Below are positions 12,480 through 22,128 of a stretch of 64,000 nt of DNA, one piece after another. The notes beneath the pieces are model-generated. The model was given only the letters and a program-made list of their open reading frames with translations. It made no database searches and was not told the origin of the DNA. How positions within the stretch are numbered: position 1 is the first letter of the stretch; each line of letters begins with the position of its first letter. Location of the stretch: contig NTJN01000001.1 in the NCBI GenBank assembly GCA_002457515.1, forward strand, positions 186,001 through 250,000, in the 5' to 3' direction. The stretch comes from Pelagibacterales bacterium MED-G40. GTDB lineage: Bacteria > Pseudomonadota > Alphaproteobacteria > Pelagibacterales > Pelagibacteraceae. The translations under genes were made by a program, and so were the position numbers.

Positions 12480-12823
12480 ATTATTGCCTTTTCTTTAGGA
12501 ATAGGCTCTGACCACATTCTCTCAAGGTCATAAAACTTTCTTTTTTCAGGGTGAAAAATATGAACTATAATATCAATAGCATCTACTAATTTCCAGTGTT
12601 CACTTTCTTTTCCCTCAATTCGACAATTCTCAATTCCAAATTTTTTCAACTCATATACTAAAATTTCCGATAAAGACTGCAAATGTCTAGACGAAGTACC
12701 TGAAGCAACAATCATGTAATCTGCTACAAATGATTTTTTTTTTAAATCAATTGATATTATATTTTTGGCCTTATTGTCGTTTAACGTTTTTTCAATGATA
12801 ACTTTTATTTTGTCAATTTTCAT
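12476..12823 (-). CDS. rsfS: ribosomal silencing factor RsfS
   Basis: RsfS/YbeB/Iojap protein, which binds L14 on the 50S subunit and blocks subunit joining under starvation. The 115-aa product has the family core DLKKKSFVADYMIVASGTSSRH and the terminal IDIIVHIFHPEKRKFYDLERMW. The ATG at 12823 is chosen over the TTG at 12826, because it forms a TGATG junction with the nadD stop. The nadD-rsfS pairing is near-universal and supports both calls. Confidence 0.94.
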   Translation of the reverse strand: MKIDKIKVIIEKTLNDNKAKNIISIDLKKKSFVADYMIVASGTSSRHLQSLSEILVYELKKFGIENCRIEGKESEHWKLVDAIDIIVHIFHPEKRKFYDLERMWSEPIPKEKAII

Positions 12824-13368
12824 CAAGATACTAACTTTAAATAATTTTTTCTCAATTTTGAAGAAGAAATATCTATTTTTTTACTTTTTATAAATATTAC
12901 ATTTTTGTTACTAAGATATCTTGATATAATTGATCTTTTAGCCCTATTTTCGAATTTATTTCTCGGATATACAACCAAAGTTGTGATTTTTATAATTTTT
13001 TTCCAAGATTTCCACTTATGAAAATTTATTAGATTATCAGAACCAATAATTAAAAAAAATTTCGAGTTTTTATTTTTTTTTATTAAATACATAATATTAT
13101 TTATTGTTCTTGAAGATTTAATTTGATTGTCTAAAAATTTAACAATAATTTTTCTTTCATTTTTCACTAAATTTTTACTTAATTTCATTCTTTTTATAAG
13201 ACTAAAGTGTGTCCTTTTTTTAAATGGGTTTTTTTTTGCAACTAGCCAAAATAGTTTATTTAATTTTATCTTTTTTATTACTTGTTGTGCTATTATCAGA
13301 TGGCCTTTGTGTGGAGGATCAAAGCTGCCTCCAAAAATACCAATATTTTTTTCTTTAGATAAAGCCAT
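12823..13368 (-). CDS. nadD: nicotinate-nucleotide adenylyltransferase
   Basis: Makes deamido-NAD+ from nicotinate mononucleotide and ATP in NAD synthesis. The nucleotidyltransferase motif GIFGGSFDPPHKGHLIIAQ is at the N-terminus, and the C-terminal ISSSKLRKN corresponds to the ISSTxIR signature. At 181 aa it is short and very lysine-rich. It lies 5 nt after proA, and its stop overlaps the rsfS start. Cytoplasmic. Confidence 0.93.
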   Translation of the reverse strand: MALSKEKNIGIFGGSFDPPHKGHLIIAQQVIKKIKLNKLFWLVAKKNPFKKRTHFSLIKRMKLSKNLVKNERKIIVKFLDNQIKSSRTINNIMYLIKKNKNSKFFLIIGSDNLINFHKWKSWKKIIKITTLVVYPRNKFENRAKRSIISRYLSNKNVIFIKSKKIDISSSKLRKNYLKLVS

Positions 13369-13373
13369 TTAAA

Positions 13374-14615
13374 CTATGATCTCACCGAGTCTTTTCCAAC
13401 AACAATATATTTGTATGAAGTTAGTTGATTAACTCCAACAGGACCCCTAGGCGGAAGTTTATTTGTTGAAATTCCAACCTCACCTCCAAAACCAAATTCA
13501 CCTCCATCTGCAAATTGTGTTGAGGCGTTATGCATTGCTATTGCACTATTTACCTTATTTAAAAAAAAGTTTGCTGTTTTATAGTTTCTTGAAATAATAC
13601 TATCAGTGTGCATAGTGCCATATTTTGAAATATGATCTAAAGCCTCTTGAACGTTACTTACAGATTTTATCGAAACTTTAGGTGATAAATATTCTGTTTT
13701 CCAATCAATTTTTTTAGCTAATTTTAATTTATTTTTAAATAGCCTATTTATTTTATTATCAACCAATACCTCACAACCAGAAGAAATTAATTTTTTAATT
13801 ATTGGCACCCCATGAGACTTTAAACACTTAGAGTGAATTAATAAGGTTTCTAATGCACCGCAAATACTTGTCCTTCTCATTTTAGCATTTATCACAATTT
13901 TTTTTGCGGCATTTAAATTTGCATCTTTATCAACATAAATATGACATAGGCCCTCTAAATGCCCAATCACTTGCACCTTAGAAAATTTTTGTACTTTTTT
14001 GACTAAATCTTTTCCTCCTCTAGGTATTATTACATCAATAAAATTAGTCATCGAAGACAATAAATAATTTACAATTTTTCTATCTTTCCTTTCAATAAAT
14101 TGGACACAATTTTTATTTAACCTATTTTTCTGCAATGATTTTCTAAAAAGATTTGCTAAAACTTTATTAGTTTCGAATGCATCTGACCCCCCTCTTAGGA
14201 TAGAGCAGTTTCCTGATTTAAGGCAAAGTGCTGCAACATCAGCCGTAACATTTGGGCGACTCTCGTAAATGATACCTATTATTCCAATTGGAGTGGTTAC
14301 CTTTTTGATACTAAGACCATTGGGCCTTTTCCATTGTTCTAAAATTTTATTCAATGGACTTTTGAATTTTTCTATTTGTTTTATCGATTTTCTGATTTCT
14401 TCAATCTTTTTATCATCAAGAATTAATCGATCTAATAATTTTTTCTTTTTTGATTTATTTATGTCCCTCTTATTTGCGGAGAGAATTTTACTTCTCTCTT
14501 TAAAAAGTGACCTACTAAAATCTCTGAGAACCAAATTAATTTTTTTTTGATCAGCAATATTTAAATTTTTTTGTGCTTCTTTTGCTTTTTTACCTATATC
14601 TTTTAAATATTTCAT
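13374..14615 (-). CDS. proA: glutamate-5-semialdehyde dehydrogenase
   Basis: Second enzyme of proline synthesis, reducing glutamyl-5-phosphate with NADPH. The 413-aa protein has IYESRPNVTADVAALCLKSG, the catalytic Cys in MRRTSICGALETLL, and the C-terminal FGFGGEVGISTNKLPPRGPV. It lies 2 nt downstream of proB on the same strand, so the labile glutamyl phosphate can be passed on by co-expressed partners. Normal length, no missing residues noted. Confidence 0.96.
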   Translation of the reverse strand: MKYLKDIGKKAKEAQKNLNIADQKKINLVLRDFSRSLFKERSKILSANKRDINKSKKKKLLDRLILDDKKIEEIRKSIKQIEKFKSPLNKILEQWKRPNGLSIKKVTTPIGIIGIIYESRPNVTADVAALCLKSGNCSILRGGSDAFETNKVLANLFRKSLQKNRLNKNCVQFIERKDRKIVNYLLSSMTNFIDVIIPRGGKDLVKKVQKFSKVQVIGHLEGLCHIYVDKDANLNAAKKIVINAKMRRTSICGALETLLIHSKCLKSHGVPIIKKLISSGCEVLVDNKINRLFKNKLKLAKKIDWKTEYLSPKVSIKSVSNVQEALDHISKYGTMHTDSIISRNYKTANFFLNKVNSAIAMHNASTQFADGGEFGFGGEVGISTNKLPPRGPVGVNQLTSYKYIVVGKDSVRS

Positions 14616-14617
14616 AA

Positions 14618-16715
<2,098 letters not shown>

Positions 16716-16719
16716 TAAT

Positions 16720-16974
16720 TTAATTGGGAACTACAGAAACAAAAGTTCTATTTAATTTAGATTTTTTGAACTTTACTTTACCTTTTACTAATGAAAAAAT
16801 TGAATGATCTTTACCCATACCAACATTTTCACCTGGGTGTATTTTGGTACCTCTTTGTCTAACAATTATATTTCCTGGTATTACATTTTGGCTTCCATAC
16901 CTTTTAACGCCTAGACGTCTTCCCTTACTATCTCGTCCATTTCGCGATGATCCACCAGCTTTTTTTGTTGCCAT
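16720..16974 (-). CDS. rpmA: 50S ribosomal protein L27
   Basis: Ribosomal protein near the peptidyl-transferase centre. The 84-aa sequence starts [20 protein letters not shown] with the typical flexible N-terminal tail, and contains [20 protein letters not shown]. No N-terminal cleavage extension of the Firmicutes type is seen. It lies 9 nt after rplU. Confidence 0.97.
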   Translation of the reverse strand: MATKKAGGSSRNGRDSKGRRLGVKRYGSQNVIPGNIIVRQRGTKIHPGENVGMGKDHSIFSLVKGKVKFKKSKLNRTFVSVVPN

Positions 16975-16983
16975 TGAAATTAC

Positions 16984-17418
16984 CTATTTTTTTATAACTT
17001 TTTTAACTTTAACTTTTTTATCTTCAATTTTATCTTTTTCAATTTTTTGTGTAGGTTTAGTCAACTTTTTTTCAATTTTTGCTTCGGCAATTATTTTGCC
17101 TCCACCCGATAAAATTTTTGTTATCTGTACTTTTGAATGAGTTTGTCTATGACCATTTTTTTTTCTAGAATGTTTTCTTCTTCTTTTATGGAAAACTAAA
17201 ATTGTTCTATCTTTAATATTATCAAGTAACTTCGCCTCAACAATAGCTCCATTAATATTTGGGTTACCAATTTCTGTATTTTTACTATCATTTAAAAGTA
17301 GCACATTTTTAAATTGAATGGTTTTTCCTTTTTCAATATTTAATTTTTCAACTTTTAAGATCTGGCTAGGAGAAACTTTATATTGCTTCCCACCTGTTTC
17401 TATAATCGCAAAAGACAT
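16984..17418 (-). CDS. rplU: 50S ribosomal protein L21 with basic C-terminal tail
   Basis: Large-subunit protein L21. The core (residues 1-104) has MSFAIIETGGKQYKVSPSQI, HKRRRKHSRKKNGHRQTHSK and the ITKI strand. The protein then continues for about 40 residues of alternating Lys and Glu (AKIEKKLTKPTQKIEKDKIE and beyond), giving 144 aa against ~103 in E. coli. Extended L21 tails are known in alphaproteobacteria, so this is a lineage feature rather than a fusion. It is first gene of the long minus-strand operon, with a good promoter at 17445-17472. Confidence 0.95.
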   Translation of the reverse strand: MSFAIIETGGKQYKVSPSQILKVEKLNIEKGKTIQFKNVLLLNDSKNTEIGNPNINGAIVEAKLLDNIKDRTILVFHKRRRKHSRKKNGHRQTHSKVQITKILSGGGKIIAEAKIEKKLTKPTQKIEKDKIEDKKVKVKKVIKK

Positions 17419-17444
17419 AAATTGTGTTCCTTTAATTTTAAGGC

Positions 17445-17472
17445 AATATAACTTGAAAGATTTTCAAGTCAA
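17445..17472 (-). promoter_or_regulatory. sigma70-type promoter of the rplU operon
   Basis: On the minus strand TTGACT (17472-17467), a 16-nt spacer and TATATT (17450-17445) precede the rplU ATG (17418) by 26 nt. The pair matches consensus at 5 of 6 and 5 of 6 positions. It is the only good promoter pair seen upstream of this nine-gene run, which goes down to rppH. Confidence 0.6.
17452..17468. promoter_or_regulatory. perfect inverted repeat in the spacer of the rplU promoter
   Basis: CTTGAAAGATTTTCAAG is a 7+3+7 perfect inverted repeat lying almost exactly between the -35 and -10 boxes of the rplU promoter. A protein bound there would compete with RNA polymerase. It is upstream of the expected transcript start, so it should act as a DNA site and not as an RNA hairpin. 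No regulator is known to me for this sequence. Confidence 0.4.
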
Positions 17473-17482
17473 GATTAATGAT

Positions 17483-18244
17483 CTAAAATTGATCTTTTAA
17501 ACTACGTAGTTTTTCAAAAATCTGTTCATCACTTGAATTATTCATATTAAGAATGTTTTTTATAGATGAATTATCACATCTAAGAAATATATTAGTTTTT
17601 ACTTCTTCTTCTAAAGTTGTTGGGATGGTTGGCATTTTGTTATCATTTCTTTCTTTAACCCAATCTAACTTTTTAATAAGAAATTGATTATTTTCATCAA
17701 ATTTCAAACAAAAATCTAAATTTTGTTTTGTATATTCGTGACCACAATATATTTTGGTATCTCCAGGTAAACTTTTAATTTTATTTATAGATAAAAACAT
17801 TTCTTTAATTGTTCCTTCAAAAACTCTTCCACAGCCTAATGAAAAAAGCGTATCACCTGTAAAAATAGTTTTCTCATCTTCTGAATAAAAGGCTATATGA
17901 CCTTTAGTGTGTCCTGGTACTGTGATTATTTTAAAATTAACTTTCCCAAATTTAAAAATTTCTCCCTCATCTAATAGAATGTCTATTCCAGGTATTCTAT
18001 TTCCATCAGCTTTTGATCCAACTATTTTTGATTTATAATTCTTTTTTAATTCAATATTTCCAGCCACATGATCACTATGATGATGAGTATTTAGAATATA
18101 GTCAAGTTTTCCGTATTTTCTTTTTATAATTTTATTAACTTCGTCAAAATCTGAAGGGTCAACTATACCTACTAAATTACTTGTTTTGTCATTAATTAAA
18201 TAACTGTAGTTATCACTCAAACATGGAATAATATCTATAATCAT
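17483..18244 (-). CDS. gloB: hydroxyacylglutathione hydrolase (glyoxalase II)
   Basis: Metallo-beta-lactamase-fold hydrolase that releases D-lactate and glutathione from S-lactoylglutathione. The binuclear metal motif THHHSDHVAG is at about residues 54-63, followed by TVPGHTKGHIAFY, FTGDTLFSLGCGR and IYCGHEYTKQNL, which mark glyoxalase II within the superfamily. 253 aa, normal. It lies 2 nt after metW, so it is probably cotranscribed with metX-metW. Confidence 0.94.
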   Translation of the reverse strand: MIIDIIPCLSDNYSYLINDKTSNLVGIVDPSDFDEVNKIIKRKYGKLDYILNTHHHSDHVAGNIELKKNYKSKIVGSKADGNRIPGIDILLDEGEIFKFGKVNFKIITVPGHTKGHIAFYSEDEKTIFTGDTLFSLGCGRVFEGTIKEMFLSINKIKSLPGDTKIYCGHEYTKQNLDFCLKFDENNQFLIKKLDWVKERNDNKMPTIPTTLEEEVKTNIFLRCDNSSIKNILNMNNSSDEQIFEKLRSLKDQF

Positions 18245-18246
18245 CT

Positions 18247-18840
18247 TCAGCTAATTAAAAAAATTCCTACTTCTGAGAATAAGTTTTTATATTCTAGATT
18301 TGACAAATTTATTTTTGAAATTTTACTTTTATTAATACCTAATATTTTTTCTAATTTTATCTTTTTGTTTATACAAAAATGAAAAAAATCTTTTATGGAA
18401 CACATATGCAAATTAGGTGTATTATACCAATTGTATGGCAAAGATTTTGTTATTGGCATTTTTCCAAACAATAATAAATTTGTTCTCACCTTCCAGTATC
18501 CAAAATTTGGAATAGAAACTATTGAAGCCTTACCTATTCTTAATAAATGACTCAAAACATTTTCTGGATTATAAAAAGCCTGAAGAGTTTGACTTAAAAC
18601 TACATAATCAAAAGATTTATCTGGGAATTGGTCAAGTTCAGTCTCTGCGTTTCCCTCAATTACAGACAATCCTTTACTAATACAGATTTTAACTTTTTCT
18701 TCCTCAATTTCTAAACCTCGAACATCAATCTTTTTCTCTTTAGATAAAAATTCCATTAAAGTTCCATCTCCACATCCAACATCAAGAACTCTTGAATTTT
18801 TTGGTAATAAGTCAGCTATAATTTTAAATTCTCTTTTCAT
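18247..18840 (-). CDS. metW: methionine biosynthesis protein MetW
   Basis: Class I methyltransferase-like partner of homoserine acetyltransferase. The SAM-binding motif VLDVGCGDGTLMEFL is near the N-terminus, and the family segments FDYVVLSQTLQAFYNPENVL and FPN-like SIPNFGYWKVRTNLL are present. ATG 18840 is preferred because it places the MKREF start at the usual distance from motif I (197 aa). A further ATG at 18867 is possible. With either start the gene overlaps metX (17 or 44 nt). MetW is thought to form a complex with MetX in proteobacteria; its catalytic role is unsettled. Confidence 0.9.
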   Translation of the reverse strand: MKREFKIIADLLPKNSRVLDVGCGDGTLMEFLSKEKKIDVRGLEIEEEKVKICISKGLSVIEGNAETELDQFPDKSFDYVVLSQTLQAFYNPENVLSHLLRIGKASIVSIPNFGYWKVRTNLLLFGKMPITKSLPYNWYNTPNLHMCSIKDFFHFCINKKIKLEKILGINKSKISKINLSNLEYKNLFSEVGIFLIS

Positions 18841-19963
18841 TTTTAAATTTTGTATGCATTGAGTCAATGAAACCTTTTATGGTTTTCAAAAATTCAGGCT
18901 CATTTACCAAAAATGAGTCATGTCCTTTATCTGTTTTAATTTCAGCAAATGATACATCTCCACCTGAGGCGTTAAGAGCTATAACAATATCTTTATTTTC
19001 TTTTGTTGTATAAAGCCAGTCTGATGAGAAAGAAATTACTAAAAACTTAGTTTTTTGACTTTTGAAAGCTTCAACAAGACCACCTTTAAACTGTTTTGAT
19101 AAGTCAAAATAGTCCATGGCTCTTGTGATATATAGGATAGAGTTAGCATCAAATCTTTCAACAAATGTATAACCCTGATGCCTTAGGTAACTTTCAACTT
19201 GAAAATCAGCATTAAAGCTAAACTCGAAATCAGCTTTTTCTTGAAGTTTTCTTCCAAATTTTTCTTGCATGCCTTTTTCTGATAAATAACTTATATGACC
19301 AACCATTCTAGCTACTGCTAGACCATTTTTTGGTTGAATATTTTTTTTTAAGTATCTTCCTTTGTCCCAAATTGGATCCGCCATGATGGCTTGTCTTGCA
19401 AGTTCATTTAAAGCAATATTTTGTGCACTATGACTTGAACTACAAGCGATCGGAATTGCTGAATAAGCTCTATTGGGAAAAGTTGCACAGAATTGAAGAG
19501 ATTGCATTCCTCCCATTGATCCACCAGTAGCGCAAAGAAGTTTCTCTATTCCTAAATGATCCAAAAGTGTTTCTTGAGCTTTTACTATATCTCGTATTGT
19601 TATAACTGGAAAATTTAATCCATAAGGTTCATTAGTATTCTTATCTATTTCTTTGGGACCCCATGAACCCATACACCCACCAATAACGTTTGCACAGATT
19701 ACAAAATACTTATTAGTATCTATCGCTTTACCTGGCCCAACAGCCGATACCCACCAACCTTCTTTTTTGGTGATTGGATTAATTTCACTAACAAACTGAT
19801 CTCCAGTGAGAGCATGAAAAACTAAAATAGCATTGTCTTTCGATTTATTTAACTCTCCATAGGTTTCATAAGCTAAAGGAAAATTTTGGATTGTTTGACC
19901 ACAATCTAGTTTTAATGGTTTAGAGACGTTTATTCGTTTTATATTTTCAGTTTTATAGTTCAT
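18824..19963 (-). CDS. metX: homoserine O-acetyltransferase
   Basis: Alpha/beta-hydrolase-fold enzyme that activates homoserine with acetyl-CoA (or succinyl-CoA in some relatives) for methionine synthesis. It has the nucleophile elbow ATGGSMGGMQSLQF, the Asp in FSSDWLYTT and the His in KGHDSFLVNE. The start is set at ATG 19963 (MNYKTENIKRINVSKPL). The frame stays open to a TTG at 19993, but that would lie inside the terminator hairpin. No Shine-Dalgarno sequence precedes the ATG; a run of nine T ends 2 nt before it. A SAM-II riboswitch controls it. Confidence 0.95.
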   Translation of the reverse strand: MNYKTENIKRINVSKPLKLDCGQTIQNFPLAYETYGELNKSKDNAILVFHALTGDQFVSEINPITKKEGWWVSAVGPGKAIDTNKYFVICANVIGGCMGSWGPKEIDKNTNEPYGLNFPVITIRDIVKAQETLLDHLGIEKLLCATGGSMGGMQSLQFCATFPNRAYSAIPIACSSSHSAQNIALNELARQAIMADPIWDKGRYLKKNIQPKNGLAVARMVGHISYLSEKGMQEKFGRKLQEKADFEFSFNADFQVESYLRHQGYTFVERFDANSILYITRAMDYFDLSKQFKGGLVEAFKSQKTKFLVISFSSDWLYTTKENKDIVIALNASGGDVSFAEIKTDKGHDSFLVNEPEFLKTIKGFIDSMHTKFKNEKRI

Positions 19964-19965
19964 AT

Positions 19966-19991
19966 AAAAAAAAAGCCCAGCTAAACTGGGC
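19966..19991 (-). terminator. intrinsic terminator of the metX riboswitch
   Basis: On the minus strand GCCCAG (19991-19986), a UUUAG loop and CUGGGC (19980-19975) form a 6-bp G/C-rich stem followed by nine U (19974-19966). The U-tract stops 2 nt before the metX start codon. The 5' arm and loop overlap the antiterminator pairing at 19980-20006. Confidence 0.85.
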
Positions 19992-20006
19992 AAAACCCTA
20001 TTTAGC
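19980..20006 (-). promoter_or_regulatory. candidate antiterminator pairing of the metX leader
   Basis: The 3' end of the SAM-II aptamer, GCUAAAUAGGG (20006-19996), can pair with CCCAGUUUAGC (19990-19980) across a UUUUG loop: nine Watson-Crick pairs, one G-U and one A-A mismatch. This pairing excludes both the ligand-bound aptamer and the terminator stem. That arrangement would give an OFF switch working at transcription. The pairings are read directly; the switching mechanism is inference. Confidence 0.65.
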
Positions 20007-20049
20007 TACATTTGTTCCCACGCCTGCAATTCGGTTAAATTGGCGCTTT
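19996..20049 (-). ncRNA. SAM-II riboswitch aptamer upstream of metX
   Basis: The minus-strand sequence from 20049 to 19996 follows the SAM-II consensus: a P1 stem with GCGCC (20046-20042) and GGCGU (20024-20020), the loop with AUUUAACCG and AUUGC, then a conserved 3' segment GUAGCUAAAUAGGG that closes the pseudoknot. It resembles closely the metX SAM-II element from marine metagenomes used for the crystal structure. S-adenosylmethionine binding would lower metX-metW expression. Placement before metX matches the family's known targets. Confidence 0.93.
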
Positions 20050-20052
20050 GTA

Positions 20053-20081
20053 TATGTACTAAATAGACACAAACTTGTCAA
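20053..20081 (-). promoter_or_regulatory. promoter of the metX leader
   Basis: A perfect TTGACA (20081-20076) is followed by a 17-nt spacer and TACATA (20058-20053) on the minus strand. A start about 7 nt further on would fall at the first bases of the SAM-II aptamer. The -10 box is weak, so confidence is moderate. Confidence 0.5.
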
Positions 20082-20147
20082 TTTTTTATAAGAATTAATT
20101 GAAATATGGAAATAAAGCTACTTTTTATATATTAAATAAATAAATTT

Positions 20148-21230
20148 ATGAAATTACCTAAACCTACAAATATTAAGACTAAGAAATACTCAAGTGATAT
20201 GAGCTTTTTAAAAAAAAAATTAATAAAGGTCAAATTATCAGCTAATGAGTCTGCTTTAGGACCAAGCCCTAAGGCATTAAAAGAATACCAAAGAGTATTA
20301 AAAAATCTTAAAAGATATCCGGACACACAAGGTCTTTTGTTAAAGAAAACCCTAGCTGAAAATTTTAAAATAAATTCAAAACAAATTCTTTTAGGTGCTG
20401 GTTCTGATCAAATATTTGAATTAATTTGTAGACTTTTTTTAAAAAAAAATGATGAGGTAATAGTTTCTCAATTCAGTTTTATAATTTATAGAATGTATAG
20501 CATGATGAATGCAGCAAAAGTAAAATATGCTAAAGAAAAAAATTATAATACTTCAGTTGATAGCATATTATCTTGTGTAACAAAAAAAACTAAAATCGTA
20601 TTTATTGCTAATCCAAATAATCCTACCGGTACGTTTATTCCAAAAAAAGAATTACTCAGACTTAGAAAAAAACTTAGAAGTAATATTTTATTAGTAATAG
20701 ATGATGCTTACTTTGAATATGTAAACGAAAATTCATTTTCATCTGGTTTACAGTTGTTTTTAAATTATAAAAATGTGATTATTACCAGAACTTTTTCTAA
20801 ACTATATGGATTAGCTAGTTTAAGAGTCGGTTGGGCTTATGGACCAAAAAACATAATACACAATTTAGAGAAAATAAGACCGCCCTTTAATATTAATACT
20901 CCAGCAATTTTTGCAAGTACTGCCAGTATTAAAGATAAGAAATGGGCAAAAAAGGAAATAAAACACATAGATAAATGGAAAAAAATTTTCTTTAAAGTAT
21001 TTAAAGATCTTAAAATTGAGACTAATGAAACAAACGCTAATTTCTTTCTATTGAATTTTAATAGAAAAAAAATTACATCTGATAATGCATTTAAAGCTTT
21101 ATTAAACTCAGGAATTTTATTAAGAAGAATGAATATTTATAATATTAAAAACTCTCTTAGGGTTACAATAGGGAATACAATCGAGAACAAAAAATTTATT
21201 TCTAAAATTAAAAAGCTTTGCAATGTTTAA
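20148..21230 (+). CDS. hisC: histidinol-phosphate aminotransferase
   Basis: PLP-dependent fold-type I aminotransferase. Motifs: LSANESALGPSPKAL near the N-terminus (the LxxNENPxGPS pattern), AGSDQIFELICR, IANPNNPTGTFIP, IDDAYFEYV, and the PLP lysine in TRTFSKLYGLASLRVGWAYG. 360 aa, normal. It overlaps tyrA by 8 nt, and together with that gene may act in both histidine and aromatic amino-acid synthesis, since HisC-like enzymes can use aromatic substrates. It is divergent from the riboswitch-controlled metX; the 98-nt gap holds the metX promoter. Confidence 0.92.
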   Translation: MKLPKPTNIKTKKYSSDMSFLKKKLIKVKLSANESALGPSPKALKEYQRVLKNLKRYPDTQGLLLKKTLAENFKINSKQILLGAGSDQIFELICRLFLKKNDEVIVSQFSFIIYRMYSMMNAAKVKYAKEKNYNTSVDSILSCVTKKTKIVFIANPNNPTGTFIPKKELLRLRKKLRSNILLVIDDAYFEYVNENSFSSGLQLFLNYKNVIITRTFSKLYGLASLRVGWAYGPKNIIHNLEKIRPPFNINTPAIFASTASIKDKKWAKKEIKHIDKWKKIFFKVFKDLKIETNETNANFFLLNFNRKKITSDNAFKALLNSGILLRRMNIYNIKNSLRVTIGNTIENKKFISKIKKLCNV

Positions 21231-22128
21231 TCGTATATCAATTATCGGGTGTGGTTTAATAGGCTCATCAATTTTAAGAGCAATTAATGAAAAAAAAATT
21301 GCAAACGAGGTTAATGTTTTCGATAAATCGAAAGAGGTGCTTTCATTTATAAAACAAGAAAATCTTTGTAAAAATATTTTTAATGATATTACAAAATGCA
21401 TTCAAGATTCTGATTTAATTATTATTTCTGCTCCATTAAGTAGCTATAAAGAGATAATTTTGTCTATGAAAAGTAACTTAAAAAAAAATGCAATATTAAC
21501 TGATACCGGATCAGTAAAAAAAGAGGTTAATAAAATTATAAAAAATCTAAATTTGAAAGATATTGTTTGGGTAAGTTCACACCCGATTGCAGGCACAGAA
21601 GAAAGTGGCCCAAAGTCGGGTTTTTCAAAACTTTTTGAAAATAGATGGTGTATCATTTCTACTGAAGAAGAGAGTAAAGAAGATGAAATTAAAAAATTAA
21701 AAAAATTCTGGGAGTCGTTAGGAAGCAAAGTCAAGATTATGTCAATGGAAGAACATGACTATATTTTATCTTTAACTAGTCATTTACCTCACGCTATAGC
21801 TTATAATTTAGTAAGAACTGCAATTGGCAATGATAGCAAATTTAGAAATGATATTATTCAATACAGCGCAGGAGGCTTAAGAGACTTTACAAGAATTGCT
21901 TCTTCAAATCCAATAATGTGGAGGGATATTTTTATTGATAATAGTGAAAATATTTTAAAGGTTCTTAATAAGTTTTCAGATAGCCTTGAAGAACTTAAAA
22001 AAGCAATATCTTCAAAAAATCCAGAGGGATTAAACAAAATATTTTCTTCAACAAAAGAAATTAGAAAAGAGATTGTGAAGGCGGGTCAAGATACTGCCAA
22101 ACCTGATTTTGGTAGAAAGAAAAACTAA
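21223..22128 (+). CDS. tyrA: prephenate/arogenate dehydrogenase
   Basis: NAD(P)-dependent dehydrogenase of tyrosine synthesis. It has the Rossmann motif GCGLIGSSILRAI at the N-terminus, DTGSVKKEV, the substrate motif SSHPIAGTEESGPKSGF, LTSHLPHAIAYNLV, and a C-terminal helical dimerisation domain (GGLRDFTRIASSNPIMWRDI). 301 aa. No fused chorismate mutase or ACT domain. Alphaproteobacterial enzymes of this type are often called TyrC (cyclohexadienyl dehydrogenase); substrate preference cannot be read from sequence. Its 3' end overlaps plsC by 4 nt in convergent orientation. Confidence 0.92.
   Translation: MFNRISIIGCGLIGSSILRAINEKKIANEVNVFDKSKEVLSFIKQENLCKNIFNDITKCIQDSDLIIISAPLSSYKEIILSMKSNLKKNAILTDTGSVKKEVNKIIKNLNLKDIVWVSSHPIAGTEESGPKSGFSKLFENRWCIISTEEESKEDEIKKLKKFWESLGSKVKIMSMEEHDYILSLTSHLPHAIAYNLVRTAIGNDSKFRNDIIQYSAGGLRDFTRIASSNPIMWRDIFIDNSENILKVLNKFSDSLEELKKAISSKNPEGLNKIFSSTKEIRKEIVKAGQDTAKPDFGRKKN

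Noticed and set aside
16844-17140. Plus-strand open frame across rpmA and rplU
   Set aside because: Antisense to two certain ribosomal protein genes; no ribosome-binding site or motif.
19964-19993. TTG start for metX at 19993, adding ten residues
   Set aside because: The added codons lie inside the terminator stem and U-tract of the SAM-II leader; homoserine acetyltransferases match from the ATG at 19963.
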